From: Bacillota bacterium
GTDB taxonomy: Bacteria; Bacillota; Clostridia; Lachnospirales; Lachnospiraceae
Direction: 5' to 3'
NCBI GenBank assembly: GCA_023436065.1
Contig: JAEZKU010000059.1
Location: 1 to 64,000 of the forward strand
DNA: 64,000 nucleotides
Shown: positions 34,921 through 43,088 of the stretch, one piece after another
Position numbering within the stretch: the stretch's first letter is position 1
How the letters are laid out: each line of letters starts with the position of its first letter
Program-made: the position numbers and the translations under genes
The notes under the pieces: model-generated
Told to the model about the DNA's origin: nothing
The model's database searches: none
Seen by the model: the letters and a program-made list of their open reading frames with translations, nothing else

Positions 34921-34952
34921 CTCATGCATGGCCAATCTCAACCATACATGAG
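34921..34952 (-). promoter_or_regulatory. Hairpin in the leader of mntP
   Basis: 11-bp stem (CTCATGTATGG with CCATGCATGAG in the minus-strand sense, one G-U) and a 10-base loop, followed by CTTTATTTAT and then, about 20 bases on, the ribosome binding site of mntP. It may be an attenuator. On the plus strand it is followed by TTTTGTT. The stretch 34884-35223 has no gene; it holds this hairpin, the small palindrome GCATAC/GTATGC near 35010 and the repeat at 35128. Confidence 0.5.
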
Positions 34953-35127
34953 TTTTGTTCATTCAGGTAAGCCGGATTTCGTAAAGAACCATAGAATTGA
35001 CTTGACCGCATACTAATTGTATGCTGACAACACTCATTATTATTACAGATGCTGCCTTATATTATGATTCTAGCATTTACAATGACTGATGGCAATGGAT
35101 TATGTTAATGAAAAAAACTCTTGAGGA

Positions 35128-35152
35128 ACATCAAGTAAAAATCACTTGATGT
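35128..35152. promoter_or_regulatory. Perfect 9-bp inverted repeat upstream of the AEC carrier gene
   Basis: ACATCAAGT and ACTTGATGT are separated by 7 bases, a shape typical of a repressor operator. It lies about 75 bases before the AEC start. No T-run follows. Confidence 0.45.
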
Positions 35153-35223
35153 CAACAACAAAAAAGTGCATAATAGTATATCGGTGCACAAAGGTAAGGT
35201 TTATTGTAAAGGAAGGGTTTGTT

Positions 35224-36150
35224 ATGTCGCTTGCGGTCACTGCATTTAATCAGATAGCCATCATGTTTATTATTATCCTTGTCGGTATTGTATGTTACAG
35301 GGTTAACTTAGTGGATAAGGAAATAAATAAGAAGCTTTCAGACCTGGTATTGATGTTAGTCAATCCAATCGTAATCTTTGTTTCCTATCAAAGGGAATTT
35401 GAAGCTACTTTGTTGAAGGGTTTGCTGATTTCACTAATTCTGGCTGCCATTACCCATTTTTTATCCATCCTGATAGGACAGCTTTTGATCAGGGGTAAGA
35501 AGCATAGAGCTGATTTGGCACTTGAGCGCTTTGCGGTTATTTATGAGAACTGTGGTTTCATCGGAATTCCTTTGGCCCAAGGACTCTTTGGAAGTGAGGG
35601 AGTATTCTATATCACAGCCCATATGACAATATTTAATTTATTGGTTTGGACACACGGACTGATTACCATGACAGGCAAATCTGATAGAAAATCAATCGGA
35701 AAAGCGTTATTATCCCCGTCAGTCATAGCAACGGTATCGGGTTTTGTTCTGTTCGTATGCAGAATCATCCTTCCCGATACGCTTAATCAGGCATTAACCT
35801 ACATTGGTAATATGAATACTCCGTTAGCTATGATGGTGGCAGGAGTCACCATAGCGCAGACGGATATCAAAAAGCTTTTGCGAAAGGTTCGCATATATTA
35901 TATCAGCTTTCTAAAATTGCTATTCGTACCGATTGCCATGCTATTCCTATATCGTTGGGTTCCTATTCCCCGGATCGTATTACTGAGTGCCATACTTGTG
36001 GCTGCTTGTCCGTCAGCGGCAACCATTAACTTATTTGCTCTAAGATATGACAAGAATTATTTATATGCATCTGAAATATTTGCCATGACCACGATCCTGT
36101 CTATGGGCACAATTCCGCTCATTATGATGATCACTAATCTGATCATCTAG
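35224..36150 (+). CDS. AEC family transporter (auxin-efflux-carrier type)
   Basis: A 308-residue, ten-TM carrier of the AEC/bile-acid-sodium-symporter-like fold; bacterial members move malate, malonate or other organic anions. Recognised by ILVGIVCYRVNLVDKE, LSDLVLMLVNPIVIF, FAVIYENCGFIGIPLAQGLFG, and ACPSAATINLFALRY near the C-terminus. ATG 35224 follows AAGGAAGGG; the ORF extension upstream is not conserved in style. Substrate unknown. Confidence 0.9.
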   Translation: MSLAVTAFNQIAIMFIIILVGIVCYRVNLVDKEINKKLSDLVLMLVNPIVIFVSYQREFEATLLKGLLISLILAAITHFLSILIGQLLIRGKKHRADLALERFAVIYENCGFIGIPLAQGLFGSEGVFYITAHMTIFNLLVWTHGLITMTGKSDRKSIGKALLSPSVIATVSGFVLFVCRIILPDTLNQALTYIGNMNTPLAMMVAGVTIAQTDIKKLLRKVRIYYISFLKLLFVPIAMLFLYRWVPIPRIVLLSAILVAACPSAATINLFALRYDKNYLYASEIFAMTTILSMGTIPLIMMITNLII

Positions 36151-36215
36151 ACACAGACAGATTTCCTGCTCCATAAAATATATTAGATATCCATAGACTG
36201 TCGCTTATCGGACAT

Positions 36216-36294
36216 GGTATAATATCGTCAGATATTATACCAGTGCCGAACGAAGTGAGTGCATATCCGGCACGCAGCGAGGGATATTATAACT
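36216..36294. repeat. REP-like composite palindrome
   Basis: Perfect 11-bp stem GGTATAATATC/GATATTATACC with a GTCA loop, directly followed by a second weaker hairpin TGCCG...CGGCA enclosing GAACGAAGTGAGTGC, then another GGATATTATA. Compact, gene-free and rich in symmetry, as in dispersed intergenic repeats. Confidence 0.65.
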
Positions 36295-36377
36295 GTTTAT
36301 GTTGATAGGTTGACTTGTATATCACTATCTTATTAACAGAATAGATGAACTGAATATGAATGATAAAGGAGTTATTG

Positions 36378-37250
36378 ATGATGAGCGATTATGTAATCGT
36401 GAGTGATGCAACATTGGATTTGCCGGCGAACCTGATTGAGGAGTATGATCTACGAATTATCCCTATGGGTTTTAGTATTGATAATGTGGAATATTCCCAT
36501 TATCCTGACGAAAGAGAATTATCGATTGAAGATTTTTATACGAAGTTGAAGAATGGAGCGGTATCCCAGACAACACAGATCACTCCGGTCATTTTTACTG
36601 AGTATTTTGAAGATATTTTAAAGCAGGGAAAGGATATTATCTACATATCATTTTCTTCAGGCTTAAGCGGTACCTATAATACATCCCAGATTGTTATTCG
36701 TGACTTAAGGGAGGATTATCCCGATCGAAAAATTTATAGTGTAGATTCTCTATGCGCCTCCATCGGTGAGGGACTTCTGGTGCTTCATGCTGCGATACAA
36801 AAGAAACAGGGAATGGATATTGACCAGCTGAGGGAGTGGGTAGAAAACAATAAGAGAGGTGCACGCCATTGGTTTACGGTAAAGGATTTGTTCTTCTTAA
36901 AGCGTGGGGGACGGATCAGTTCCATCGAAGCAGTGGTAGGAACTGCCTTAAAAATCAGACCTGTACTATCAACAGATGACAATGGTAAGCTGACAGTCGT
37001 ATCCAAGATTCGCGGAACCAAAGCGGAGCTGGAGTTAATGCTTGGTAAGCTGGAAGCGGAGAGTATAGATTTAGCTTCTCAGACGATCATCATCGGACAT
37101 GGAGATGATTTGGAGCAGGCGAAGGAACTGGAACGATTGATCAGAGAGAAATATGTGGTTAATGAGATTATCATCTCTAAGATCGGACCAATCATAGGAA
37201 CCCATACGGGACCGGGAATGCTGGCTCTTACCTTCTTCGGAAGAAAATAG
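36378..37250 (+). CDS. DegV family fatty-acid-binding protein
   Basis: DegV/FakB-type lipid carrier, 290 residues. FakB proteins present fatty acids to the FakA kinase for phosphorylation and phospholipid synthesis. The family segments IVSDATLDLP, GAVSQTTQITP, YISFSSGLSGTYN, VDSLCASIGEGLLV, and GTHTGPGMLAL are all present. ATG 36378 lies six bases after AAAGGAG; ATG 36381 is equally possible. A TrmH-type gene follows after 18 bases, likely in the same transcript. Lipid specificity cannot be read. Confidence 0.93.
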   Translation: MMSDYVIVSDATLDLPANLIEEYDLRIIPMGFSIDNVEYSHYPDERELSIEDFYTKLKNGAVSQTTQITPVIFTEYFEDILKQGKDIIYISFSSGLSGTYNTSQIVIRDLREDYPDRKIYSVDSLCASIGEGLLVLHAAIQKKQGMDIDQLREWVENNKRGARHWFTVKDLFFLKRGGRISSIEAVVGTALKIRPVLSTDDNGKLTVVSKIRGTKAELELMLGKLEAESIDLASQTIIIGHGDDLEQAKELERLIREKYVVNEIIISKIGPIIGTHTGPGMLALTFFGRK

Positions 37251-37268
37251 TTAATTGGAGGTTACTGT

Positions 37269-38021
37269 GTGAATAAGGAGAACAGATTGGTTGGAAATAA
37301 CGAACAGAATCAAATCAAACCTTATAAAAAGGATGCGGATTATTCTTATACACTAGGTGCTTTTCCTACCTTTGAGCTGATTAAGAACAGACCGGAGATC
37401 GTCAGGAAGGTGCTGGTGGACAGCAGCTTTACGGATCAGGAGAAACTTCATAAACTGTGCGGACAATATGGGATCCAGGTGGAGGTCAACAATAAGCTGA
37501 TATCGAAGATCAGTGATAAGGAGAACTGCTATGTGGCAGGAGTATTTGATAAGTACGAATGCACACTCCGGACTGACCATCCGCATATTGTCCTTGTCAA
37601 TCCCAGCAATATGGGTAATCTGGGAACGATCCTTCGAACTGCGGTAGGTTTTGGTATCTGTGATATCGCAATCATTCTGCCGGGAGCGGATATTTTTAAT
37701 CCTAAGACGGTACGATCGTCCATGGGGGCGTTGTTTCATCTGAATTTCCGGCATTATGAAAGTTTTGCCCAGTATCAGAGTGAGTTTGGACAACATGAGA
37801 TTTTTACCTTCATGCTGAATGGAGAGAACACTCTTACGCTGAAGGACTGCCCTAAGGCCAAACTTTATTCGCTGGTATTCGGAAATGAAGCGACGGGGTT
37901 AGATGCTTCTTATCTGGAGGTCGGGACAAGTATCTTTATTCCCCAGACACCGGAGGTTGATTCTCTCAATCTGACGATAGCTGTCGGAATAGGGGCATAT
38001 GTATTCTCAAATCAGAATTGA
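37269..38021 (+). CDS. TrmH/SpoU family RNA 2'-O-methyltransferase
   Basis: SPOUT-class RNA methyltransferase, 250 residues. The three SpoU motifs are visible: NPSNMGNLGTILRTAVGFG (motif 1), LVFGNEATGL (motif 2), and DSLNLTIAVGIGAY (motif 3, with Ser-Leu-Asn). The N-terminal 90 residues form an eL30-like substrate domain variant. GTG 37269 follows TGGAGG. Whether it modifies rRNA or tRNA cannot be told. Confidence 0.9.
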   Translation: MNKENRLVGNNEQNQIKPYKKDADYSYTLGAFPTFELIKNRPEIVRKVLVDSSFTDQEKLHKLCGQYGIQVEVNNKLISKISDKENCYVAGVFDKYECTLRTDHPHIVLVNPSNMGNLGTILRTAVGFGICDIAIILPGADIFNPKTVRSSMGALFHLNFRHYESFAQYQSEFGQHEIFTFMLNGENTLTLKDCPKAKLYSLVFGNEATGLDASYLEVGTSIFIPQTPEVDSLNLTIAVGIGAYVFSNQN

Positions 38022-38101
38022 TTCAGGAAGCCAGGCAATAATATGTTCTTCCTGAGCAAAATATATGGGGTTTGCCTGTGATCCAGGCAGAAGGAGGATG
38101 T

Positions 38102-39391
38102 ATGAGACTGAACTATAAAAGAACTTTCTTTGTGGGGCTTGCATTTCTTTCAATCTGTGCCTTTTGGCAAATGTATGATAATATCATACCCTTGATGCTG
38201 AAGAACACATTTGGTTTGGGAGAAACAGTGACAGGTATATTGATGGCACTGGACAATGTTCTGGCACTATTTTTGCTCCCGCTATTTGGTACATTATCTG
38301 ATAAGACAGATACACCGTTGGGTAAAAGAACTCCTTTTATTATTGGAGGTACTGCTGTTGCAGTCATTTCAATGACATTGCTTCCGATTGCCAATCAAGC
38401 CGGAAGTATCATATTATTTTTAGCCTTTCTGGGAATTGTATTGGTTGCGATGGGCTCCTATCGATCTCCGGCCGTAGCCTTGATGCCGGATCTGACTCCG
38501 AAACCCCTTCGAAGCAAAGCCAATTCAATCATTAATCTTATGGGAGCGATCGGCGGAGTCTATACACTGATCATGATTAAGCTCCTGGTGAAGGATGGAA
38601 CTGATTATAAAGCATTATTTGCATCTGTCTCGGGAATTATGGTAATTGCTGTAATCCTCTTGGTTCTGATTATCCGGGAAAAGAAGCTTTCCAGAGAGAT
38701 TGATCTGGAGACAGGTGCAGTACATAAAGAAGAGGGAAAGGATGCCGAGTCCGTATCTGAGGAAGCTTCGGACGGAATGCCGAAGGCTGTCAGAAGGAGC
38801 TTTATCTTTCTGCTTGCGTCCATTTTCTTATGGTTTACGGCATATAACGCAGTTACTACGGCATATTCCCGATATACAGAAGAAATATGGGGTCTGGAGA
38901 CCGGCGGGTTTGCGGATTCGCTGCTGTTTGCGACAGTTGCCGCCATCTTCAGCTATATCCCGATTGGTATTATCTCAAGCGCTGTTGGCAGAAAGAAAAC
39001 AATAGTGGCAGGTATTCTGATGATGACAGGCTCTTATCTGTGCGGAACCTTATTTACCTCCTATTCACCGCTGATCAATGTCGTATTTGCCTTTACCGGT
39101 ATCGGCTGGGCAGCAATCAGTGTCAATTCCTATCCGATGGTTGTGGAGATGTGTAAGGGTTCGGATATCGGTAAATACACCGGCCTGTATTATACCTTCT
39201 CCATGTCAGCTCAGATACTGACACCAATCCTGTCGGGCTCCCTGCTGGAATTTGTATCCTATAAGACACTCTTCCCGTATGCACTGTTGTTCTCAGTAGC
39301 ATCACTTGTCACAATGCTTCAGGTAAGACATGGAGACTCCAGACCTGTCAGAAAGAAGGATATGCTTGAGAACTACGACACTCCGGATTAG
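38102..39391 (+). CDS. MFS transporter (SLC45/GPH-like)
   Basis: A 429-residue, 12-TM major facilitator. The conserved loop between TM2 and TM3 reads FGTLSDKTDTPLGKRTPFI, which resembles the sugar-proton symporters of the SLC45 and GPH groups (D-x-x-x-x-GKRxPxI). A charged cytoplasmic loop of about 40 residues separates the two six-helix halves. ATG 38102 follows GAAGGAGGA. Substrate is probably a sugar or glycoside, by family only. Confidence 0.85.
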   Translation: MRLNYKRTFFVGLAFLSICAFWQMYDNIIPLMLKNTFGLGETVTGILMALDNVLALFLLPLFGTLSDKTDTPLGKRTPFIIGGTAVAVISMTLLPIANQAGSIILFLAFLGIVLVAMGSYRSPAVALMPDLTPKPLRSKANSIINLMGAIGGVYTLIMIKLLVKDGTDYKALFASVSGIMVIAVILLVLIIREKKLSREIDLETGAVHKEEGKDAESVSEEASDGMPKAVRRSFIFLLASIFLWFTAYNAVTTAYSRYTEEIWGLETGGFADSLLFATVAAIFSYIPIGIISSAVGRKKTIVAGILMMTGSYLCGTLFTSYSPLINVVFAFTGIGWAAISVNSYPMVVEMCKGSDIGKYTGLYYTFSMSAQILTPILSGSLLEFVSYKTLFPYALLFSVASLVTMLQVRHGDSRPVRKKDMLENYDTPD

Positions 39392-39402
39392 GAAGATTAT
39401 AG

Positions 39403-39476
39403 GACCTTGCTATGCAAGCTTGCTTGTGATAGCAAGGTCTTATATCAGGAAAAGGTGCGAAGCACTTTTGACACTT
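39403..39476 (+). repeat. Hairpin pair, probable partial copy of the 15775 inverted-repeat element
   Basis: First hairpin GACCTTGCTAT/ATAGCAAGGTC around a palindromic centre GCAAGCTTGC; second hairpin AAAAGGTGC-GAA-GCACTTTT leading into TGACAC and six T. The order (GCAAGC..GCTTGC centre, GGAAA, GGTGC..GCAC, CTTTTGACA end) parallels the right half of the element at 15775-15892. It probably also terminates the MFS gene. Confidence 0.6.
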
Positions 39477-39578
39477 TTTTGTGACTGCTATTCATTTAAT
39501 CCTTGCTATCAACAATAAGAATAATATTACTTTTTGACAGTTTATTCTAAATTATAAGATGAAGGAAAGTGAAACACT

Positions 39579-40415
39579 ATGATACTGAAGATTATTACGC
39601 TAATCATTATCATCATAATTGTATTATATCTGCTGGCCATTATGCCAAAGCTAAGGCGTAATCCGCAGATGAAGAGCATGGATGGCTGGTTGTATGCGCA
39701 TCGTGGGCTTCATAATAACAAGACGGATGCTCCGGAAAACTCCCTGAAGGCGTTCGCAAAGGCATTGGAGAAGGGCTATGGGATCGAACTGGACGTTCAG
39801 CTGACCAAGGATGAAGTTCCGGTTGTATTTCATGATTACAACTTAAGACGTGCCTGCAAGACGGATAGTAAGGTGGCGGACTTAACCTATGAGGAGCTGA
39901 AGCAATATCGCTTGTTCAAATCAGAGGAGTGGATACCCACACTTTCTGAGGTACTGGAGGTCATTGACGGGAAAGTTCCTACCATCATCGAGTTGAAGAT
40001 ACCGTGGAACCCGGATCGCCTATGCAATAAGGTTTCTGAGCTTTTGAAGAATTACAGAGGCTTCTATTGTATCGAATCCTTTAATCCCTTCGGATTAATG
40101 TGGTATAAGAAGCATTGTCCTCTGATTATCAGAGGACAGCTTTCCATGGATTTTATCAGGGAGAAGGAGGAAGGAGACCGCTTTCAGTTCTTTCTTCTGA
40201 AGAATCTGCTGCTGAACTTCCTGACGAAGCCGGATTTTATTGCCTATCATCATGGTCATAGAAAAGCATTATCCTTTACACTCTGCAGGAAGCTCTATCG
40301 CACGAAGCCAGTGGCTTGGACGATCAAATCCCAGGAAGAATTGGAGCATAGCAAAAAGTATTTTAAGCTGTTTATCTTTGACAGCTTTATACCCTCCATC
40401 CCTGATGAACAGTGA
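39579..40415 (+). CDS. Membrane-anchored glycerophosphodiester phosphodiesterase family protein
   Basis: A 278-residue protein: N-terminal TM (about 3-21) then a GDPD TIM-barrel. Catalytic residues are in place: YAHRGLH (His-Arg), PENSLKAF (Glu/Asn), IELDVQLTKDEVPVVFHD (Glu, Asp, His). Such enzymes release glycerol-3-phosphate and an alcohol from deacylated phospholipids or lipoteichoic acid precursors. The tether suggests it acts at the outer face of the membrane. Monocistronic. Confidence 0.92.
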   Translation: MILKIITLIIIIIIVLYLLAIMPKLRRNPQMKSMDGWLYAHRGLHNNKTDAPENSLKAFAKALEKGYGIELDVQLTKDEVPVVFHDYNLRRACKTDSKVADLTYEELKQYRLFKSEEWIPTLSEVLEVIDGKVPTIIELKIPWNPDRLCNKVSELLKNYRGFYCIESFNPFGLMWYKKHCPLIIRGQLSMDFIREKEEGDRFQFFLLKNLLLNFLTKPDFIAYHHGHRKALSFTLCRKLYRTKPVAWTIKSQEELEHSKKYFKLFIFDSFIPSIPDEQ

Positions 40416-40421
40416 ATTAGC

Positions 40422-40913
40422 TTAAATCAACAGGTCCTTTGAGCGAATGATATTACAACCTTTACTTTCATAATAACGTAGCATTTCGTCAATTTTCCTT
40501 TTATCATAACTGGTAACGCAATCTGACAGGACATTGACGCCATAGTTTGCTTTGCGTAAGTTGTAACAGGTTGATTTCACACAGGCAACGGCATCTGCAC
40601 CCGCTATGTAGAACTCACCGATATCATTTTTGCGGACAAAGTCTGCGAATTCCTCACTGCTTAATGTATTTCCTTTGTATTTTGTAAATATATTTTCTGA
40701 TACCAGTTTCATGTCTGAAACTAATTCAGCTCCGTGGGTATTGGGCTTAAACGTCCTTGTGCCGTCTGATAAATTTTCATGCCTGATATAGATAACATGA
40801 ATATCCTGATTGACCGCCCGATCAATCGCTTGATTGATATTGCCGATCACCTCCTTGTAGTTCTTTGTGATGTCATTTTGTATATCGATGATTACTAAGG
40901 CTTTTTTCTGCAT
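40422..40913 (-). CDS. Isochorismatase-like cysteine hydrolase
   Basis: A 163-residue cysteine hydrolase (nicotinamidase/isochorismatase superfamily). Catalytic Asp is in LVIIDIQND, Lys in FTKYKGNTLSS, and the nucleophile Cys in ADAVACVKSTCYNLR. ATG 40913 has GGGAGGAAG upstream. Substrate unknown. It is divergent from a WYL regulator, sharing a compact promoter region with an inverted repeat, so that regulator probably controls it. Confidence 0.9.
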   Translation of the reverse strand: MQKKALVIIDIQNDITKNYKEVIGNINQAIDRAVNQDIHVIYIRHENLSDGTRTFKPNTHGAELVSDMKLVSENIFTKYKGNTLSSEEFADFVRKNDIGEFYIAGADAVACVKSTCYNLRKANYGVNVLSDCVTSYDKRKIDEMLRYYESKGCNIIRSKDLLI

Positions 40914-40965
40914 AGTGCTTCCTCCCGTTAGGTAGATTGATTTGTTTGATTTTATTATACCCTGC

Positions 40966-40999
40966 AATTGTTGACATCAATATGGCAACAATTTATAAT
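40966..40999 (+). promoter_or_regulatory. Promoter with operator-like inverted repeat between divergent genes
   Basis: Consensus promoter for the WYL gene: TTGACA (40971-40976), 17 bases, TATAAT (40994-40999). The inverted repeat AATTGTTG (40966-40973) and CAACAATT (40986-40993) covers the -35 box and spacer. A minus-strand TATAAT at 40954-40959 may serve the isochorismatase gene. Confidence 0.72.
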
Positions 41000-41029
41000 G
41001 AAATCAAAAAATTGGAAGGCGGCTATCAG

Positions 41030-41962
41030 ATGAAGGTTGACAGGCTTGTCAGTATTATTATGATACTCCTTGATAAAAAGCGCATAGGCGCACAGGAGTT
41101 GGCAGATATGTTTGAAGTTTCACCCCGCACGATCTACCGTGACATAGACACGATCAACATGGCTGGGATTCCTGTTCGATCTACATCGGGAGTGGGAGGC
41201 GGTTTTGAAATCATGCAGAATTACAAGATTGATAGAAAGGTTTTTTCGACAGCTGACCTTTCTGCTCTCTTGATGGGGCTTTCCAGTCTTTCCAGCATGA
41301 TACGAGGGGACGAACTGGTACATGCTCTTGCGAAAGTCAAGAGTTTTATCCCCGCCGACAGAGCGAAAGACATTGAAATGAAAGCAAATCAAATCTATAT
41401 AGACTTAAGTCCGTGGATGGGCAACAGGAATATGCAGCTATATTTAGAAATGATCAAAACGGCTTTACAGGAAAACAAGCTCATTTCGTTTGAATATGCA
41501 GACCGCCACGGTAATAAAACTGCACGAATAGCAGAGCCGTATCAGCTTGTAATGAAAAGCAGTCATTGGTATTGGCTGGGGTATTGTTATAAAAGAAATG
41601 ATTTTCGCTTATTCAGGTTGTCCCGCACATTAAACCTGCAAATACAAGAGGAAACTTTCACACCGCGGGATTTTCAAAAACCGCAGTTGGATATTACTGA
41701 TATTGTAGCCACCATGCAGAGAGAAATCAAAATTCGTATTCATAAATCTGTCATGGAAAGGGTACTTGATTATTGCACCTATGAACACTTTACGCCGGAC
41801 GGTGATGAATATTACATAGTTCGTTTTCCTTTTATAGAGAACGACTACTACTACAATATTCTTTTCAGCTTTGGGGATAAATGCGAGTGTTTAGAGCCGT
41901 TGCCCATCCGTACGGAAATGAAGCGCAGAATACATGATATAGCTGCCCTATACGAAAGTTAA
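41030..41962 (+). CDS. YafY-type WYL-domain transcriptional regulator
   Basis: One-component regulator of 310 residues: N-terminal DeoR/HTH_11 winged helix (RIGAQELADMFEVSPRTIYRDIDTINMAGIPV) and a central-to-C-terminal WYL domain with the related motif HWYWLGYCYKRNDFRLFRLSR, then a WCX extension. WYL domains bind nucleic acids or small effectors. ATG 41030 follows GGAAGGCGG. The divergent isochorismatase gene is the likely target, with autoregulation through the inverted repeat in the shared promoter. Confidence 0.92.
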   Translation: MKVDRLVSIIMILLDKKRIGAQELADMFEVSPRTIYRDIDTINMAGIPVRSTSGVGGGFEIMQNYKIDRKVFSTADLSALLMGLSSLSSMIRGDELVHALAKVKSFIPADRAKDIEMKANQIYIDLSPWMGNRNMQLYLEMIKTALQENKLISFEYADRHGNKTARIAEPYQLVMKSSHWYWLGYCYKRNDFRLFRLSRTLNLQIQEETFTPRDFQKPQLDITDIVATMQREIKIRIHKSVMERVLDYCTYEHFTPDGDEYYIVRFPFIENDYYYNILFSFGDKCECLEPLPIRTEMKRRIHDIAALYES

Positions 41963-42069
41963 TATATAGCTTGCCACCGCTGATGACGGGGAACAGAGGG
42001 TATAGTTCTCTGCGATATGATCCATCCTATACAGTGGAATAATTCATATCGGAACAGGAGGTGGCTGAA

Positions 42070-43002
42070 ATGATGAAATGGATGGTCTTATGGATTTGTG
42101 AATGGCTTTGGTGCCTGTCCAATCTGATTATGAAGCCCCATATGCTGTCTTACCGGCGTGGATTTCGAAGAGAGGTTCGCTGTGGGAAGCTGGATGAGGC
42201 AGCTTATCGTCAGTGGAAGAGACATAGCTTTACCCTTCGGTCAGATTACGGCTACCGTATCTTCTGTGAGCGGATCGAGGATCGTAGGATGGAAGCAGTC
42301 GATGATACCCTCCAATCATCTGATTTGAAGAAAATCGTGATCTTAAGTCATGGCTTAGGTTATGCGAGATATAGCGGTATTAAATATATCAGCTTTTATC
42401 TTCGGCTGGGCTTTACGGTAGTGATGTATGACCACCGCAACCATGGGATGAGCGGAAGAGCCTGTACCTCCATGGGTTATTATGAAAGATATGATTTGCT
42501 GAAGGTGGTTGACTGGTGTAGACGCAGATATCCCGGTTGCCGGATTGTAACCCATGGGGAATCCATGGGTGCGGCAACTGTACTGATGCATCAGGGCATA
42601 GACGACCGGGTAAGTGCAGTGATTGCTGACAGTGCCTATTCTGATCTGACTCAGCTGCTTCAGCATCAGATGAAGCAGTTTTATCATTTGCCCTGCAGAC
42701 TGATCCCTGTCGTGAGCTGTCTTACCTGGCTGCGAGCAGGCTTCCGGTACAGAGAGGTAGAGCCGATCAGAGCAGTTAGAAAGACGGATATACCGGTTCT
42801 TTTCATTCACGGAAAGATAGATAATCTGGTTCAGGCAGATATGTCCAGGGACATGTATGCTGCAAAGAGAAAGAATAAAGCCATCTTTCTGGTGGCAGGT
42901 GCCAGACATGTACAAAGCTATTGCAAGAACCGGCATGGTTATGAGAGTGTTGTAGAACATTTTTTGAAGCAATATACGGATATCAAGCTCCTTGAGAAAT
43001 GA
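42070..43002 (+). CDS. Alpha/beta hydrolase
   Basis: A 310-residue serine hydrolase fold. The nucleophile elbow is HGESMGAAT; VILSHGLGYARYSG forms the oxyanion-strand region, and the catalytic Asp/His are likely in LFIHGKIDNLV and GARHVQSY. The first 20 residues are hydrophobic (MKWMVLWICEWLWCLSNLI), suggesting a membrane anchor. ATG 42070 lies six bases after AGGAGGTGG. Resembles the YqkD/BAAT-like hydrolases of Firmicutes; substrate unknown. Confidence 0.88.
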   Translation: MMKWMVLWICEWLWCLSNLIMKPHMLSYRRGFRREVRCGKLDEAAYRQWKRHSFTLRSDYGYRIFCERIEDRRMEAVDDTLQSSDLKKIVILSHGLGYARYSGIKYISFYLRLGFTVVMYDHRNHGMSGRACTSMGYYERYDLLKVVDWCRRRYPGCRIVTHGESMGAATVLMHQGIDDRVSAVIADSAYSDLTQLLQHQMKQFYHLPCRLIPVVSCLTWLRAGFRYREVEPIRAVRKTDIPVLFIHGKIDNLVQADMSRDMYAAKRKNKAIFLVAGARHVQSYCKNRHGYESVVEHFLKQYTDIKLLEK

Positions 43003-43025
43003 GGAAGCTGAAGTATTAATAAAAT

Positions 43026-43074
43026 AAGGCTGAAGTCACTGCTTAGTTATAAAAGCAGTGATTTCAGCCTTTCC
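43026..43074. terminator. Bidirectional terminator between the hydrolase gene and argG
   Basis: 17-bp stem (AAGGCTGAAGTCACTGC against its complement, one G-U) with a 12-base loop between convergent genes. Confidence 0.88.
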
Positions 43075-43088
43075 AATATCAATATCAT

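Noticed and set aside
34884..35110. yybP-ykoY riboswitch upstream of mntP
   Set aside because: I could not find the conserved core by eye; left as a testable hairpin instead.
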